This document shows, one piece after another, positions 47,411-59,718 of a stretch of 64,000 bases of DNA. Origin of the DNA: Linum tenue. Taxonomy: Eukaryota; Streptophyta; Magnoliopsida; Malpighiales; Linaceae. Where the stretch lies: positions 47,761,134-47,825,133 of the forward strand of contig CAMGYJ010000010.1 in assembly GCA_946122785.1 (NCBI GenBank), written 5' to 3'. Position 1 is the stretch's first letter, and every line of letters begins with the position of its first letter. Below the pieces are notes generated by a model. It was given only the letters and a program-made list of their open reading frames with translations, had not been told where the DNA came from and ran no database searches. The position numbers were made by a program, and so were the translations under genes.

Positions 47411-49335
47411 ATTTATTACTACGTAGTACTTACGATAAGTTCTTCTTACAACAGGGATCATTCGCATTGGATGATCACAACAGTCCCTTTGGCCTATTAG
47501 TTGTCATATGATCATCAACTCAATCGATATCATTCACACACAAGTGGTCGTAATTCGTAATAAATAATAGTGGAACCTACACATAATTAACCTATTTTGC
47601 GGCCCACAAACCTTTCATCAAACACCAACCAATGCCTAATGGGTGGGTTCACGAATGAATTTGGGTTGGTAAGAGAACCAGTGGATCCTTTGCCTTCAGT
47701 GGACTTTGCTATATATGGAGTACTGCTGTTTCGTAGTGAGGCCTAGGATTGTTAAATCCATTCGGCCCGCAGCAACTCTGAAGCTGGCCCAACCAAATGG
47801 GACTTTTCCCTAAAGCCGTGAAAGTTGTTCAGAAGCCCAAACTGGAAAATATTGATATGGATCCAAGAATTTACCATGAGAAACAGACACTTTCAACTTT
47901 CAAACCAAATATCGAGTAAATGAGTGATAGTCCAAATTTAGCTTAGGTGTTATACGGTTAAAATGAAGCAAGATGGAACCTTGGACAGATTTCGATCTAC
48001 AATATTAATATTTGATTTAAGTATATTGTAAGGTGAGTGTATACAAATTTCATGTTCATGAGCTGATTTGCGTTTGATTGAGTGTGTAAGAAGTGATTAA
48101 TATACATACCTGGGCATTTTCCGATTAGTCAAGTTATTGGGACATGTTGATTTATAACACAACCATGGGTCAAAAAAGTAAGTGTAAACTCATGCTTAGA
48201 CACACTTATGTGCTAGGCAACATCAAAATGTCTGACGCTAAGGCCTCCACGGTGAGTTAGGTATTGAGACCACGTTGACGGAGTAAGGAAACACCTAGGT
48301 GTCACTTAGATTGAGCTAGACTGTCATTAGCAAAGGGGTTATTAAAGTCATTTACAAACTCAACCTTTTACATCAATCTTTTTATTAGCTAGAGAATGTT
48401 GTGAGCTATTGAATTATAATCATATGAACTTTTTGAGCTAATTCTCTTAGATTTTTGTTAAATAGGTTATTGATATTTTGAGAAAATGTCCTATGAACTG
48501 AAGTGAGAAAATGTTGTAAATTATTATTTCGTTAATAATATAGTACAAATTGATATTTTTTCTTCTCGTGCCTATACTTTCTCAAAGGACATCTAAACAA
48601 GCTAAGCACTAGGAAATACCCAACATTTGGCTTACACCTACCACTTTCTTCAACCTTTAGCATAACAAATAAATAATTTTGGGAGCTGGAGTAGTGGTAA
48701 CAATAATGAGGAATATATGGATGGAGTACCATATATATGGAAGTAGTTATTAGGAAATTATGTTGTTATTATTATTGTTGTTGACATTCATACTAAATTA
48801 CATGCATAAGTCAACTAATTTTTTTATAAGAATGATGTAATTTTATTAATAAAATTAGGAAATTACTGCAATTATAACTTCCAAAAGTATCCCTCTTTGT
48901 TATCCCCACCAGCATCTTCCAACACATTACCAGTACTACTATCATAATATAATAATACGCGTTCTTGTTTTACTTTTGTATAAGAATAATAATCAATGTC
49001 GATGAGATATGTATAATAGGATGACTATAATCTACACTACACCCTTATTTTTTGGTGGATGGTATACACCAATCATGCCGCCGTTAGAATTTTGTTCAAG
49101 ATAGTCCGAAATGAAATATATAAAATGAAATTTTATCAAATCCTTACAATGATTTACGTAAAAAAAAAAAAACAATTACAATACATTCATCATTCAAATT
49201 ATTTAGGATGTGACTCTCATTCTCTCAACATATCCTATTAAAAACTCATCCAACCCTTCATATCACTCATTCGACTTCATAGTATATTAATTCTTCACGT
49301 ACGTAATTCATTGACCGGGTGAGAGTTTGCCGACA
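47411..49335 (+). other. 3' flank of G and spacer to H
   Basis: The conserved flank lies at about 47585-47800 ('ttaacctattttgcggcccac', 'gtactgctgtttcg', 'attcggcccgcagcaactc'). About 48170-48320 has 'tgctaggcaa'/'cacctaggtg' strings like those near 6105 and 55480. No gene recognised. Confidence 0.5.
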
Positions 49336-49445
49336 GATTTTGCTTTGAGAGAGGAGAAGTCGACGATGAATTAGGGATTGAGAATATACGGATTTTGCTT
49401 TGAGAGAGGAGAAGTCGACGATGAATTAGGGATTGAGAATATACG
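49336..49445. repeat. Exact 55-bp tandem duplication
   Basis: The unit from 'gattttgctttgagagagg' to 'gattgagaatatacg' occurs at 49336-49390 and 49391-49445 without a difference that I can see. Confidence 0.95.
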
Positions 49446-49740
49446 AAAACGCGAATATGAATTACACGAGTTCATGTAGCACGCAAGTAAACACGTGAAA
49501 CTCTTTATACAGTAATATTATTGGGTTCAATTTTCGTGGAGGTCGTTTACAACAACTCCTAGTTTTTTTTTTTTTTTTGGGGTTCATGTAATTAAATTAA
49601 GATTCAAGGTAGGGGTAATGCCAAAGCAAAGAATGCTTAGAAAGGCGGCAAATTGGTTCGAAGCAAGATGACAACAAAAGGATAAAACCCCAACCTCTAC
49701 GATCATCGCTCGATCATCAATTAAATGCATCAAAAAAACG

Positions 49741-49847
49741 GGCGGCACATTCAACCACTCGTCTACTCAAACATATCGATCGGCGACAAGAATATCGTAG
49801 CCGGCTTCAAAATTATTCAACAAAAGGAAACGAATGTACTATAAATG
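49741..49847 (+). promoter_or_regulatory. Clade II promoter block and TATA box of gene H
   Basis: GGCGGCACATTCAACCACTC, CTACTCAAACATATCGATCG, then TATAAATG at 49840-49847, about 61 bases before the ATG. It is nearly the same as the inverted fragment at 41390-41515. Confidence 0.6.
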
Positions 49848-49907
49848 GAGATAAATAAACAGAGAGAGTGAAAGAAGACCACGACTTCCATCATAGTCGT
49901 AAATGAT

Positions 49908-52214
49908 ATGGGTGGAGAAGAAGAAGAAAGGGGAGGACGAGCTTCGGCGGCGTCGTTTTGGGCGTGGTGCAATGTCAACGATGACAAGAAGGCGTATGGA
50001 GCCGTGGTGCTGACACGGCTGATCTACGCCGGAATGTTCTTGGTACAGAAGGCGGCGTTCGACGGCGGCTTGAACCCGGCGATCTTCGTCTTCTACCGGC
50101 AAGCCTTCGCCACCCTCTGCCTTGCTCCTCTTGCCGTTTCCCTCGAATGGTACGTACTAGTTGGCTTACCCATGCATGCATATTAGGCAATTACGTAGTC
50201 CACGTATATTCAATTTATTCACGATAACCAAATTCATGCCCAAGTTGTTTGAAACAGGTCAACAATAAATGTTTTCACGTTCTCTTACATAACTTTTTTT
50301 TGCAAATAAATGTAATATAAAAATTATCATTTACCCCCTTATTTGTTTTCCTTTATGCATGGTTATGATGAATTACAGGAAGGATGCACCGAAGTTGTCG
50401 CTGCTCACCTTTTGCGAGATTTTCGTGCTTGTCCTCGTCGGGTACGTAATTTGAATAGTTAGTCCGCTTTTAGTTTCTGGGTAAATAAACTTTTCTTATT
50501 GGTACCAAATAAAACAGACTTCGTTTGGGAGATTTTCAAGATAAAAAAATTATACTGTTCAATCTCTTACACGCGTCCTGTCAAACGCAAGTTTTCGCAT
50601 ACTAGCCATCATACCATAAAGATTTACGAGACCCACAAAATTTGATGGGAAAAAAAAATCTTAATGTAGAATTTGATGTACAAAGGGTTGTCAAAACCAA
50701 TAATAACTATATATTATCTTGAACATATTTTGCAGGATAACGTTGGCATTGAATCTTAATGGTTTTGGGTTGCTTTACACCTCTTCCACCTTGGCCGCGG
50801 CTTCCCTCAATTCCCTCCCCGTCACTACTTTCTTGTTGGCCCTCCTGCTTCGGTACTTAAAAGTTAATGCCATATTGCTCACAACCCATTTGTGAGAAGT
50901 GCTCACTAACACGTGGAGCAATCAGATCGTGCATGGAAGTTTCACGATCATTGGATAGACACGATGGTATTTTATGTCTATCCAACGACCGCAGAGTATT
51001 TCCACGTGATCTGATGACCTTTCGTACTTGTGAACACGTTCTCACACATGGGTTGTGAGCTTTGTAGTCGGGTTGCATTATGTGTAGTGCGATTGTATGT
51101 ATTTATGATGTGAATCGATGTATGGTTGACACAGAGTGGAAACATTGAGGGTCGGGACCAAATCAGGCAAAGTGAAATTGCTAGGGTTAGTAATATGCAT
51201 GGGTGGGGTGGCAACTCTTGCCTTCTACGAAGGCCCCCATTTCAAGATGTTCTGCCTCTTCAAACACTCCTTCTGGCAAAGCGAATACCATAAATCTCAT
51301 ACATCATGGATCAAAGGCAGTTTCTTGACACTCTCGTCTAGTTTCGCTTGGGGCTATTGGCTTGTCTTTCAGGTACCAAAACTATAAACCGTACGTATCG
51401 AGTGAAGCCTGCACATACTCGTATCATTCTCAACCGATACCTAACTAATTACTTTCCTTTTTTTATATAGACAAGACTTCAGAAGAGTTATCCACCAAAG
51501 CTTTTGTTCACGACTCTTCAATCTGCTCTGGCCACAATCCAGTCATTTGTGGTTGCAATTACGATTGAAGGAGATCCTAATGAGTGGAAACTTGGCTGGA
51601 ATGTGAAACTTGTCTCCGTGATTTATTGTGTATGTAATCGATTTAATTGACCTGCAATTTGTCGTCTGTGGTTGTACTGTCTTTTTTATAAATAACCTTT
51701 TGTCACATCATGGGGTTTTTGCTTAGTTTCAAGGTTAGTTTGTGATTGATTAATTTGCAATGTATGTGTATTTAGGGAGGTATGGTGAGTGGGGTAACAT
51801 ATTACTTCCAAGCATGGGTTCTAGAGAAGAAAGGTCCAGTGTTTTTGGCCATGTCTACCCCTTTGGCTTTCATCTTCACAACGATATGCTCTACACTATT
51901 GTGTGACTTCATCAACCTTGGAAGGTACTTATAGCTATGTATCATACTCAAATTGATAGTCATAGTTTACTAATTATGATTTTTTAGTTGATCTAGTTTT
52001 GTTTGTTGGCTGCAATTGTAGCGTTTTGGGTGGAATGCTATTGGTTGGAGGGCTCCATAGTGTTTTATGGGCAAAAGTCAAAGAAGAAAACGAGATCGAG
52101 GATCATGAGAAGAAGGTTATCCCACAAGAAGTGGAAGAACAAGACTGCACATTAGAGCTTAAACAAGTTGTTACAATCAGCACTAATAATCTAGCGAATG
52201 CTAACAAGCATTAG
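49908..52214 (+). CDS. WAT1-related (UMAMIT/EamA) transporter, gene H, clade II
   Basis: Exons: 49908-50149, 50379-50441, 50736-50852, 51135-51372, 51471-51629, 51776-51924, 52022-52214; 386 residues, all in frame. The N-terminus is acidic and Gly-rich (MGGEEEERGG). Unusual changes at conserved places: LVQKAAF for LVSKAAF, TRLQKSYPPK at the exon 5 start (others ARLQK or AILLK), and GGMVSGVTYYFQAW in exon 6 where the other intact copies have G.[VM]VTGV[TS]YYLQAW. These are the strongest departures among intact copies and may signal a changed substrate or relaxed constraint. The tail is CTLELKQVVTIST. It is the shortest intact gene (2.3 kb), with no recognisable transposon in its introns. Confidence 0.9.
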
Positions 52215-53069
52215 CTAGCATCACTACTTACTATAGTAATGATTTCTTTATATCTATATATGGCGGTATGATCTCTCAAATGCAAATTGGAATAGTCCTT
52301 GCCATGGTATTAAAAGTGCCAATGAGTTCAAAACAAGTCGGACAATGGAGGGTCTGAAGTAGAGATGGCAAATGAATTGGTGGATTGGATCGCAGATTCA
52401 AATTGACATCTAAACATTTGACCAATATGTAAATTTCAAAAGGTTTAGAATCTAAAATGTCATAATTAAAATTTTAGGTACCAAAACATAATTTTCCAAT
52501 AATATTTTACGTTAAAATAAATTTTAGGTATCAAATTGTAAAGTACGAAAAATTATAGGTACTAAATTGTAATTTGCCAACAATCCATCACTCCGCCAAT
52601 CCAATAGAATTTGAATCAAATAGATTGAATTGATTAATTGGATATTTTAGTGGATGAATTGTAATTTGCCAATAATTCGTCGTCAGTGAAGTTCCATAAA
52701 TTAACTACCCGCCCAGCATCATTAATTCTACTCTTCTAGATTGTTCCACAACTTCCTTCCTCAAACTTGGTTGGTAGTACCGTTTGCGTGAAGGAAATAG
52801 AGCCGCGAACCAACTCTCGTATATCACATCACATACAGTCTCTTTCCTCCCCCCCAAGCTACTATTGCCTGCCAACCATATATCCCTCTTTGATACCACC
52901 GCCCGCAGCTTCCAACACATACATATAAGGAATCAAACCAGAAAGCGTCTGCCAAAAAAATCAAACATTTAGAAAGCGGCAAAATGGTACCATGAACTAC
53001 GTACAAACAAAAGGAAAACCCATATATCTCCCCGGTCATCGATAAGTCATCATCAACACATGAAAAATA
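52215..53069. other. Spacer H-I
   Basis: No gene. A repeated 'attttaggta.caaa' motif occurs near 52470-52565. The right part (from about 52970, 'gaaagcggcaaaatggtacc') is clade II upstream DNA of gene I. Confidence 0.4.
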
Positions 53070-53125
53070 GACGGAAGCTTCAACAACCCGTCTTCTCAAA
53101 CATATCGACGACCAAAAATATATAT
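53070..53125 (+). promoter_or_regulatory. Clade II promoter block of gene I
   Basis: GACGGAAGCTTCAACAACCC, CTTCTCAAACATATCGACGA, then AAATATATATC near 53115-53125 in place of a clear TATA box. Confidence 0.5.
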
Positions 53126-53189
53126 CATCATAGCCACCATTTCAACCCAAAAACAAACTAATACTAGAGAGTGAGAAACTTACAGTCGT

Positions 53190-55849
53190 ATGCAGGTGGA
53201 AATGGTTGGAGAAGAGAGAGGGGGAGCTTCAAAGACGGCATCGTTTTGGGCGTGGTGCAACGACGACACGACCAAGGCGTATGGAGCCGTGGTGTTGATT
53301 CGGCTGATCTACGCCGGAATGTTCTTGGTGTCGAAGGCGGCGTTCGACGGCGGCTTGAACCCTGCCGTTTTGGTCTTCTACCGGCAAGCCTTTGCCACCC
53401 TCATCCTCGCTCCTCCTGCCCTCTTCCTCGAATGGTGCGTGTATATATATATATATATACTTGATCTGCTTAATTTATTGAAAAGTCGTCTAGTATCGTC
53501 TCGATAATTCAAGTTGTTCGACGCAACCTAATAAATTAAGATCTTATAATTAATATTCTCTTGTTCGTATTTACCCTCCGTGATCAAGTGAAAACCAACT
53601 CGAGAAGTTCATCGTATCCACACCGGCCATGTAATTACATGCATCAATTGTAACTAATTGATAACGAATGTTACGAAGTTTCGAACATGCCCCAACCTTT
53701 CAATCAAAAGTCTTTGATGGAACCAACTGAATCTCGGTAACTCGAACTATTAAAAGAATCTTGATTCACCTCTTGATTTAATTTTCTCTATGCATGGTCA
53801 TATGATGGAATTATAGGAAGCATGCACCTCCGCTCTCGGTGCTGACCTTCTGCAAGATTTTCGTGCTTGCTCTCATCGGGTAAATGTTGATCTCCGCCAC
53901 TAGTTTCCTTACTTTATTTTGTGTTCAAAGCAACATACATTATGTTAGTGCACATGTAAAACATACTAATAACTCGAATTGTTGATAAATAGCTTGGATA
54001 ATATCTTATATCTTATATTCGTAAACTCCCAATAAAAAGTCAGGACTTTAAATCTTCCACGTACTCAACATGGATGTACACATGTGCAGGATAACCGCGT
54101 CGTTGAACCTCAGTGGCTTCGGCTTGCTGTACACCTCTGCCACGTTGGCCGCGGCGACCATGAATACCCTTCCGGTCACTACTTTCTTCTTGGCCCTTCT
54201 GTTTCGGTAACATACAAAACCTAAACACTAACAAAAATTCTGATTAATCTATATCATCAAACCACGTCTATGAAGCATTTAAAATCGAGGATATACCATA
54301 GACGCGATAATGTGATTGATTAATTAGGTTTATATCTATGGCCAACACAGAGCGGAAACATTGAGGATTGGGAGTAAATCAGGCAAGGCAAAATTGTTAG
54401 GGATAGTGATATGCACAGGTGGAGTAGCAGCCCTAGCTTTGTATGAAGGCCCCCATTTCAAGGTCCTCTGCCTCTTCAAACATGCTTTAGGGCAAAGGGA
54501 GGGTCGTCAGTCTTATAAAACGTGGATCAAAGGTTGTGCCTTGATGCTCTCGTCTGACTTCACTTGGGGCTATTGGCTTATTTTTCAGGTATCATATACT
54601 TTTTTTTCTCGTTGAATCATTTCGAACATCTGCTTATGGTACTTGGGGTAAATCGAGGGGTGCAACATACTTTGTTGTAACGAATCTGGGAATCGAGAAT
54701 GGAAAAGAGTAGAGATTCCAGAGATTTACGTTGTTTGCTAACACTATGTGTTAGCTAATCCATAAGGTGGAGATACCAGTTTTACTATATATACTTGAGA
54801 AGATACAAATTAGAGAACAAATATTAGAAGATATATATATAGCACATTCTCTAGAAGATCCAACCCTAATCCAATCTGAAAAGGAAAAAGGTTACACACG
54901 ACCAAGATCGGGGAAAAAAAGATGTATATATATCCCATACGCGCACTTCTTGGGTTCCATATAGAAAATGTTATCTATGCATAATACACCTTTTTTTTCA
55001 TAGGCAAGACTTCAGAAGAGTTATCCACCAAAGCTTCTATTCACGGCTATTCAATGTGCTTCGGGCTCGATTCAGTCATTTGCCATTGCAATTACCATGG
55101 AAAGAGATTTCAATGAGTGGAAACTTGGCTGGGATATGAAACTTGTAGCCGTGGTTTATTGTGTAAGGAAAAACTTGTACAACCTTTTTTATTTGTTTAC
55201 CTCCTCCTTGGCTACAAGGAAAATAGCCTTTAATGAATTTGTTGTATATGTGTACTTAGGGAGTTATGGTGACTGGGGTAAGCTATTACTTGCAAGCATG
55301 GGTTATAGAGAAGAAAGGTCCAGTCTTTGTTGCCCTCTCCACTCCTTTGGCTTTCATCTTCACAACGATATGCTCTGCAGTCTCGTGTGACTTCATCAAC
55401 ATTGGAAGGTACATATGTAGATATATGTATCATGCTTTTGTAGTAATCATATATAGTTAGGGTTCGAAAAGACGATATTAGGCACTCGTCTAGACGTGTC
55501 TAGGCGTTAGGCAGGTCGCGAACACCAGGGTGCTTAGGCGAAATCATATTTTAGCTCTATTAGTTATTCTAATTTGTTTGTTTTGGTGGCTTCTATAACG
55601 TTCCATAGTATTTTGGGGGGAGTGTTGTTGGCTGGAGGGCTCTATAGTGTTTTATGGGCAAAAATAAAAGAAGAGAAGATGGAGAAGATGGTGAAGATGG
55701 AGATGGAGATGGAGATGGAGATGGAGATTGATGAGAAGAAGAGCATCCCAAAAGTGGAAGATCAAGACTGCTCATCGGAGGTTAAACGAGTTGTTACAAT
55801 TGTCACCCATAATCAAGCAAACGACGATGCTACTACCACTCCTGCTTAG
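53190..55849 (+). CDS. WAT1-related (UMAMIT/EamA) transporter, gene I, clade II
   Basis: Exons: 53190-53434, 53817-53879, 54090-54206, 54351-54588, 55004-55162, 55260-55408, 55609-55849; 403 residues, the longest copy. The N-terminus MQVEMVGEERGG resembles gene B, with an alternative start at 53202. Exon 3 contains SATLAAATMNTLPVTTFF. The C-terminal tail is lengthened by a GGAGAT/GAGATG hexanucleotide array (about 55685-55735) encoding a Met-Glu repeat before the conserved CSSEVKRVVTIVTHNQ. It is the last array member; the next gene (J) is unrelated and convergent. Role inferred from the family. Confidence 0.9.
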
Positions 55850-56532
55850 TAGTGCTTATAATCAGTTCTTTCCATGACCGCTATAAGTTGTAAGAAAGAA
55901 AGAAAAACAATTCAGTGTTCATCGAATATTTCATTAAGATTCTTTTTTCCAAAAGAAAACGTGAAATAACTAAATAACATTACTTCAATTCATCGAGCGT
56001 TTGATTACTTTGTGTGGAAGAGGAACAATGCGAACCCTCTGTTTTTCAACACCGTCTAAGAATCGATCTCGGGATTGACATGTTATGCTTACCAAGTTGT
56101 ATTTCAACAATATCGAGATAACAGTCTGGACTCAATAGTGAGATATATTCGAGTTTATGCTCAAATATTGTCTCTTTCCCGTCGTTCACACTTTGTAACG
56201 ACAATTACAATAAGATTTGGTCTACACATGTCATGTAACCAAGTGGTCCTCATAAAAAATCCAATATCAACACATAAAAATTGGATAGAATAGAAGACAT
56301 GACACATAAATATTTGTACAAGAGTACAACTTCCTTCCCACATAACAGACACACAATCAAACTCCTCCTTTACCCTCAATCAAAATGTGGCATCTTCATC
56401 AACCAATTCAATCAAAAGAACACAACCAAATATCCCAAGAACCCCCCAAAAACTTATCCACAAGAGAAAGAAAAGAAACTGTTCCAAAATCCAAAATATC
56501 ATACCACGGCTTGTATAATAATAACCATCATT
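55850..56532. other. Convergent spacer between I and J
   Basis: Contains the 3' flanks of gene I (plus) and gene J (minus). No further gene; the ORFs here are antisense or chance. Confidence 0.5.
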
Positions 56533-58909
56533 TTAATTTACAACAGCTTCCTTAACTACTTCAACGGGCTCTGCATCCTCCTCTGCCTCCTTCTTAGCTT
56601 CCACGACAGGAACTTCTACCTTCTCAGCAACAACAACTGCCTTCTCTTCCTCTGCTTTCTCCTCTGCCTTCTCTTCTTCAGCACAAGCTGGAGATGGCTC
56701 TTCAGTAGCAGCAGATGGCTCTGGTTTAATTGTAGACTCAACCACAGTCACTACTGATTTCTTCTCTTCTTCTTCTACTTCTTCTTTTACTTCTTCATCA
56801 GCTTTTACTTCTGGAGCTGCCTCTGTCTTGGTCTCTGCCTCTTTGCAATCTTCAGCCGCTGCTTCTGCTGCTGGCGGTGGCTGTGTCACTTTTTCAAGTA
56901 CCACTGCCTCCTCTACTTTTGCTTCTGCTGATACTGGAGGTTTTTCGTTGCTTTCTTCTACAACAGTCTCTTTTCCTTCTGTGTTCTGTTTTTTTCATTT
57001 ATCATGCAACATAAAGTTTCAAAAAGTTCATCAACCCATCCAACCAAAACACCCCGTTTAATCCAATTCCGAGTCGAACACAACTAGTAAAAACTCCGAG
57101 TATACAATATCGAATAACACAATCGTTTTTTCACAATTCGTAACTAATGTAACAAAATATGCAAACGATTACTAGTTATAAAGTGTGTTTCATTCTCATA
57201 AATTGAAATCGGACATCGAGTCACGAGGCGAGCAACAGCCATACCATCCACAATATCTAATCAAAAAATTTCTAATTACTCAATAAGACATAGACAAGTG
57301 CATGTTATGCATGGCAGTTTTTATTGTGGGGATCTCAATTTCCAAGTTGCATTATGGAAAGTTAATGGATGAGGAAGACAATGGAGGACCCATAAACTAT
57401 AATGGGGTTATGTGAGGTCCTTATCCAAATTTGAGAACCCTAAAAAAACACCACATGTTTGCTTGTCAAGTAATTGTCACATAGAAAAGAAACTGAATAT
57501 GATATATGATAGCCTACTACACATTTGCATTAAACATAGCATACTAAGCTTTCGACCTAAAGCGTGACAGATATTGATCATTCCTGTGAATATTCGACAT
57601 ACTCGTGCAAATAATCAACCAATACACCTAAACGTAGTACGTAGCTCTAATAACAATAGTACTGTCAACATAATAGTTATAAAAAAAAACTCCTTACGTT
57701 CCAAGCTATGAATTCAGAATATGGTGAACTCTTATTGTATATATCACTACTAGCTAGATCAACCGTATCGAGATTTTAACATGTGTATTGTCGTACTTTT
57801 TTGCATATTAATTAAATTAAATCTTTTATGATAATCAAACGAATATGACTACATAAAAAAACATCAAATCAATGTAGCAAGTATTTGGGGCATGGTAAGA
57901 GGCGGGAAAACAAATGGTCACCATAAATAATCCAACGCGTTAGACAAGCAAAAAGACATCCCAAACAGCCTGTACACACAGTTGTATATTCATCTACCAC
58001 TTTCCCTTCTTTCTATTAACTTACTATAATTTTTTGCAGTTTCTTTTTTTTAATATATTTCCTAGATTAAGTTGGTGCAAAAGGAGGAGCCCACATCCAC
58101 TAATTCAGCCGGATTAGCACAGGAAACAAATTGCATTAAGAAAAAGATTATAAAAAAGTACCTAAATAGTAATTACTCATCATGAATACTAATTATTACC
58201 ATTTCTTTTGAATTAAAATTGTAAGGAACTTCATTGTGATGTTAACCTGGTCCAAACTTTAGCTCCAAACTTTAAGATATGTCCCACAAATTTAGATGAA
58301 AAATTGATCAGGAAGAATCCATCTATGAATATGTATACAACAATTCATCTTGTGACACGAAACAAACGGATTTCTCTTTATTTCATTAGTTGATTTTATA
58401 GTGTTTTCCTATCATTCTCAAATTCAGATTAGTTGTTTGAACATAGTATCTACCGGTCTCACGATGGTTCTACCGTGTGAAAATTAATCTCAACCTATTT
58501 TCTACTAATCTACCACTATTAAATCGATAAGAAAAGCCAAGAAAAGATACTTAAACAAAGAAAACCTTGAGAAAATCTTATGATCTTATGGTGTGAAATT
58601 TTTTTTTACCTCTTTAAGAAGGTGGCCAAGAGATGGTCTCCTGGCGCTCTCATCGTCCACGGTAATATTCTCCTCTCCATCCTCTGTTTTAGCCGCCGCC
58701 TCCTCTGTTTTTATCTCCACGACGTCTTTCTTCTCTGCGACGACCATGACTTCCTTCTCCTCCACCGCGGCGGAGGCTGGCTCCTCTAGCTTCTTGGGCT
58801 CCTCCACCTGGCAAGGATCCGCCGCCGGTTTCGTGGGTTCTTCAGGCGCCGGCGCCGGGAGGAGCTGGTCGTCTTTGGTGACCTTTGGCTTGGTGGCGCA
58901 CGCTCCCAT
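56533..58909 (-). CDS. Acidic Glu/Ala/Val-rich protein, probably N-myristoylated (gene J)
   Basis: Two exons on the minus strand: 58909-58610 and 56985-56533, GT-AG, phase 0; 250 residues. The N-terminus MGACATKPK has Gly at position 2 and Cys at position 4, fitting N-myristoylation plus palmitoylation and membrane attachment. Exon 1 ends with RRPSLGHLLKE, a basic patch with a possible kinase site. The rest is low-complexity and very acidic (EEKAEEKAEEEKA, VVVAEK, VEVPVVEAKKEAEED) with no folded domain or membrane segment that I recognise. Relatives in plants are uncharacterised or labelled neurofilament-like because of composition only. The 1624-base intron is gene-free. A molecular function cannot be assigned. 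Confidence 0.8.
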
Positions 58910-59020
58910 GATTACTATCGAGGAGCTAAAAATTAATTGGGAGAGTTTTTGGGGGAGAGGGACTCTCTTTGGAAAAAAATTTATTTTTTGTTGGTGCCTC
59001 AATTTTGTATCCTACCTCTA

Positions 59021-59028
59021 TTTATATA
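59021..59028 (-). promoter_or_regulatory. TATA box of gene J
   Basis: TATATAAA on the minus strand, about 110 bases upstream of the ATG at 58909. Confidence 0.55.
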
Positions 59029-59078
59029 ACTCACACATGGGTTCGGGGGTAAGGAGGTTTTGTTGATAAATAATTTAG

Positions 59079-59718
59079 TTAGGGCTTGTTTGTTTGGATG
59101 AGTTGGAACTTGGAATGAGGGTAATCATGGGGCGGCCATCGTCGAATAATCGGTGATCTTGACTTGTCGTGTGAGGGTTGGATAACGATTTGGTCTGGTC
59201 TTGAACTCAGGTATGAAACCGATCAAACATAAGAGCGAGAGAGATCTTATCAAAACTAGGTTGAAACTGAATCCGGTTTTTGAGTCTCGTGATAAGGCTT
59301 GATTCATCCGATTGTTTCTCGTGTTTTAATGTCAATCGAAGTTAAAAATATTTTAAATTCTATGATATGAAACAATCGTAAGTCTAGTTCCCGCGCGCAA
59401 GAGAGATCTCTTGTTCAGACACCTGACCTATGCATCCTGTAATGTCCACCACCCAAGGAATTCAAGCCAAACAAGTCCTAACCCTACTCGATTTCCCGAC
59501 CGGTTCATTGGATTTCTGTGGGGTTTTTTTTCCACTTTAATGAATCACTATGTTGGAATGCGTTGAATTTGATAATTAGCGGAACTTAACTATCACACGT
59601 TGCGATGGTGAACAATATGTCGTTTATTTCTTCTTCTTTTTTTTTTTTGTCGGTCACGTGCTCCGTTATAACACACCTATTTCATTTTATTCTTGCACAC
59701 CAAACAAACAACTCCTTA
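59079..59718. mobile_element. Possible PIF/Harbinger (Tourist-like) MITE
   Basis: 59082-59715 begins GGGCTTGTTTGTTTGG and ends with the complement of GGAGTTGTTTGTTTGG, with TTA on both sides, the target site typical of this superfamily. At 634 bp with no transposase it would be non-autonomous. The interior looks unremarkable, so I am moderately sure. Confidence 0.5.

Noticed and set aside
53700..53775. Possible fourth TRIM piece in gene I intron 1 ('ggaaccaactga', 'gtaactcgaactatt')
   Set aside because: Similarity to the TRIM end is short and weak, with no primer-binding site or second end.
55450..55560. 'cgtctaggcgttaggcagg' stretch in gene I intron 6 as a MITE
   Set aside because: It resembles strings near 6105 and 48200, but I could not define ends or a target duplication.
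56281..56757. 158-residue plus-strand ORF at the 3' end of gene J
   Set aside because: Antisense shadow of low-complexity J coding sequence.
58593..59066. 157-residue plus-strand ORF opposite gene J exon 1
   Set aside because: It is the antisense shadow of a Glu/Ala-rich coding exon and runs through the J promoter.
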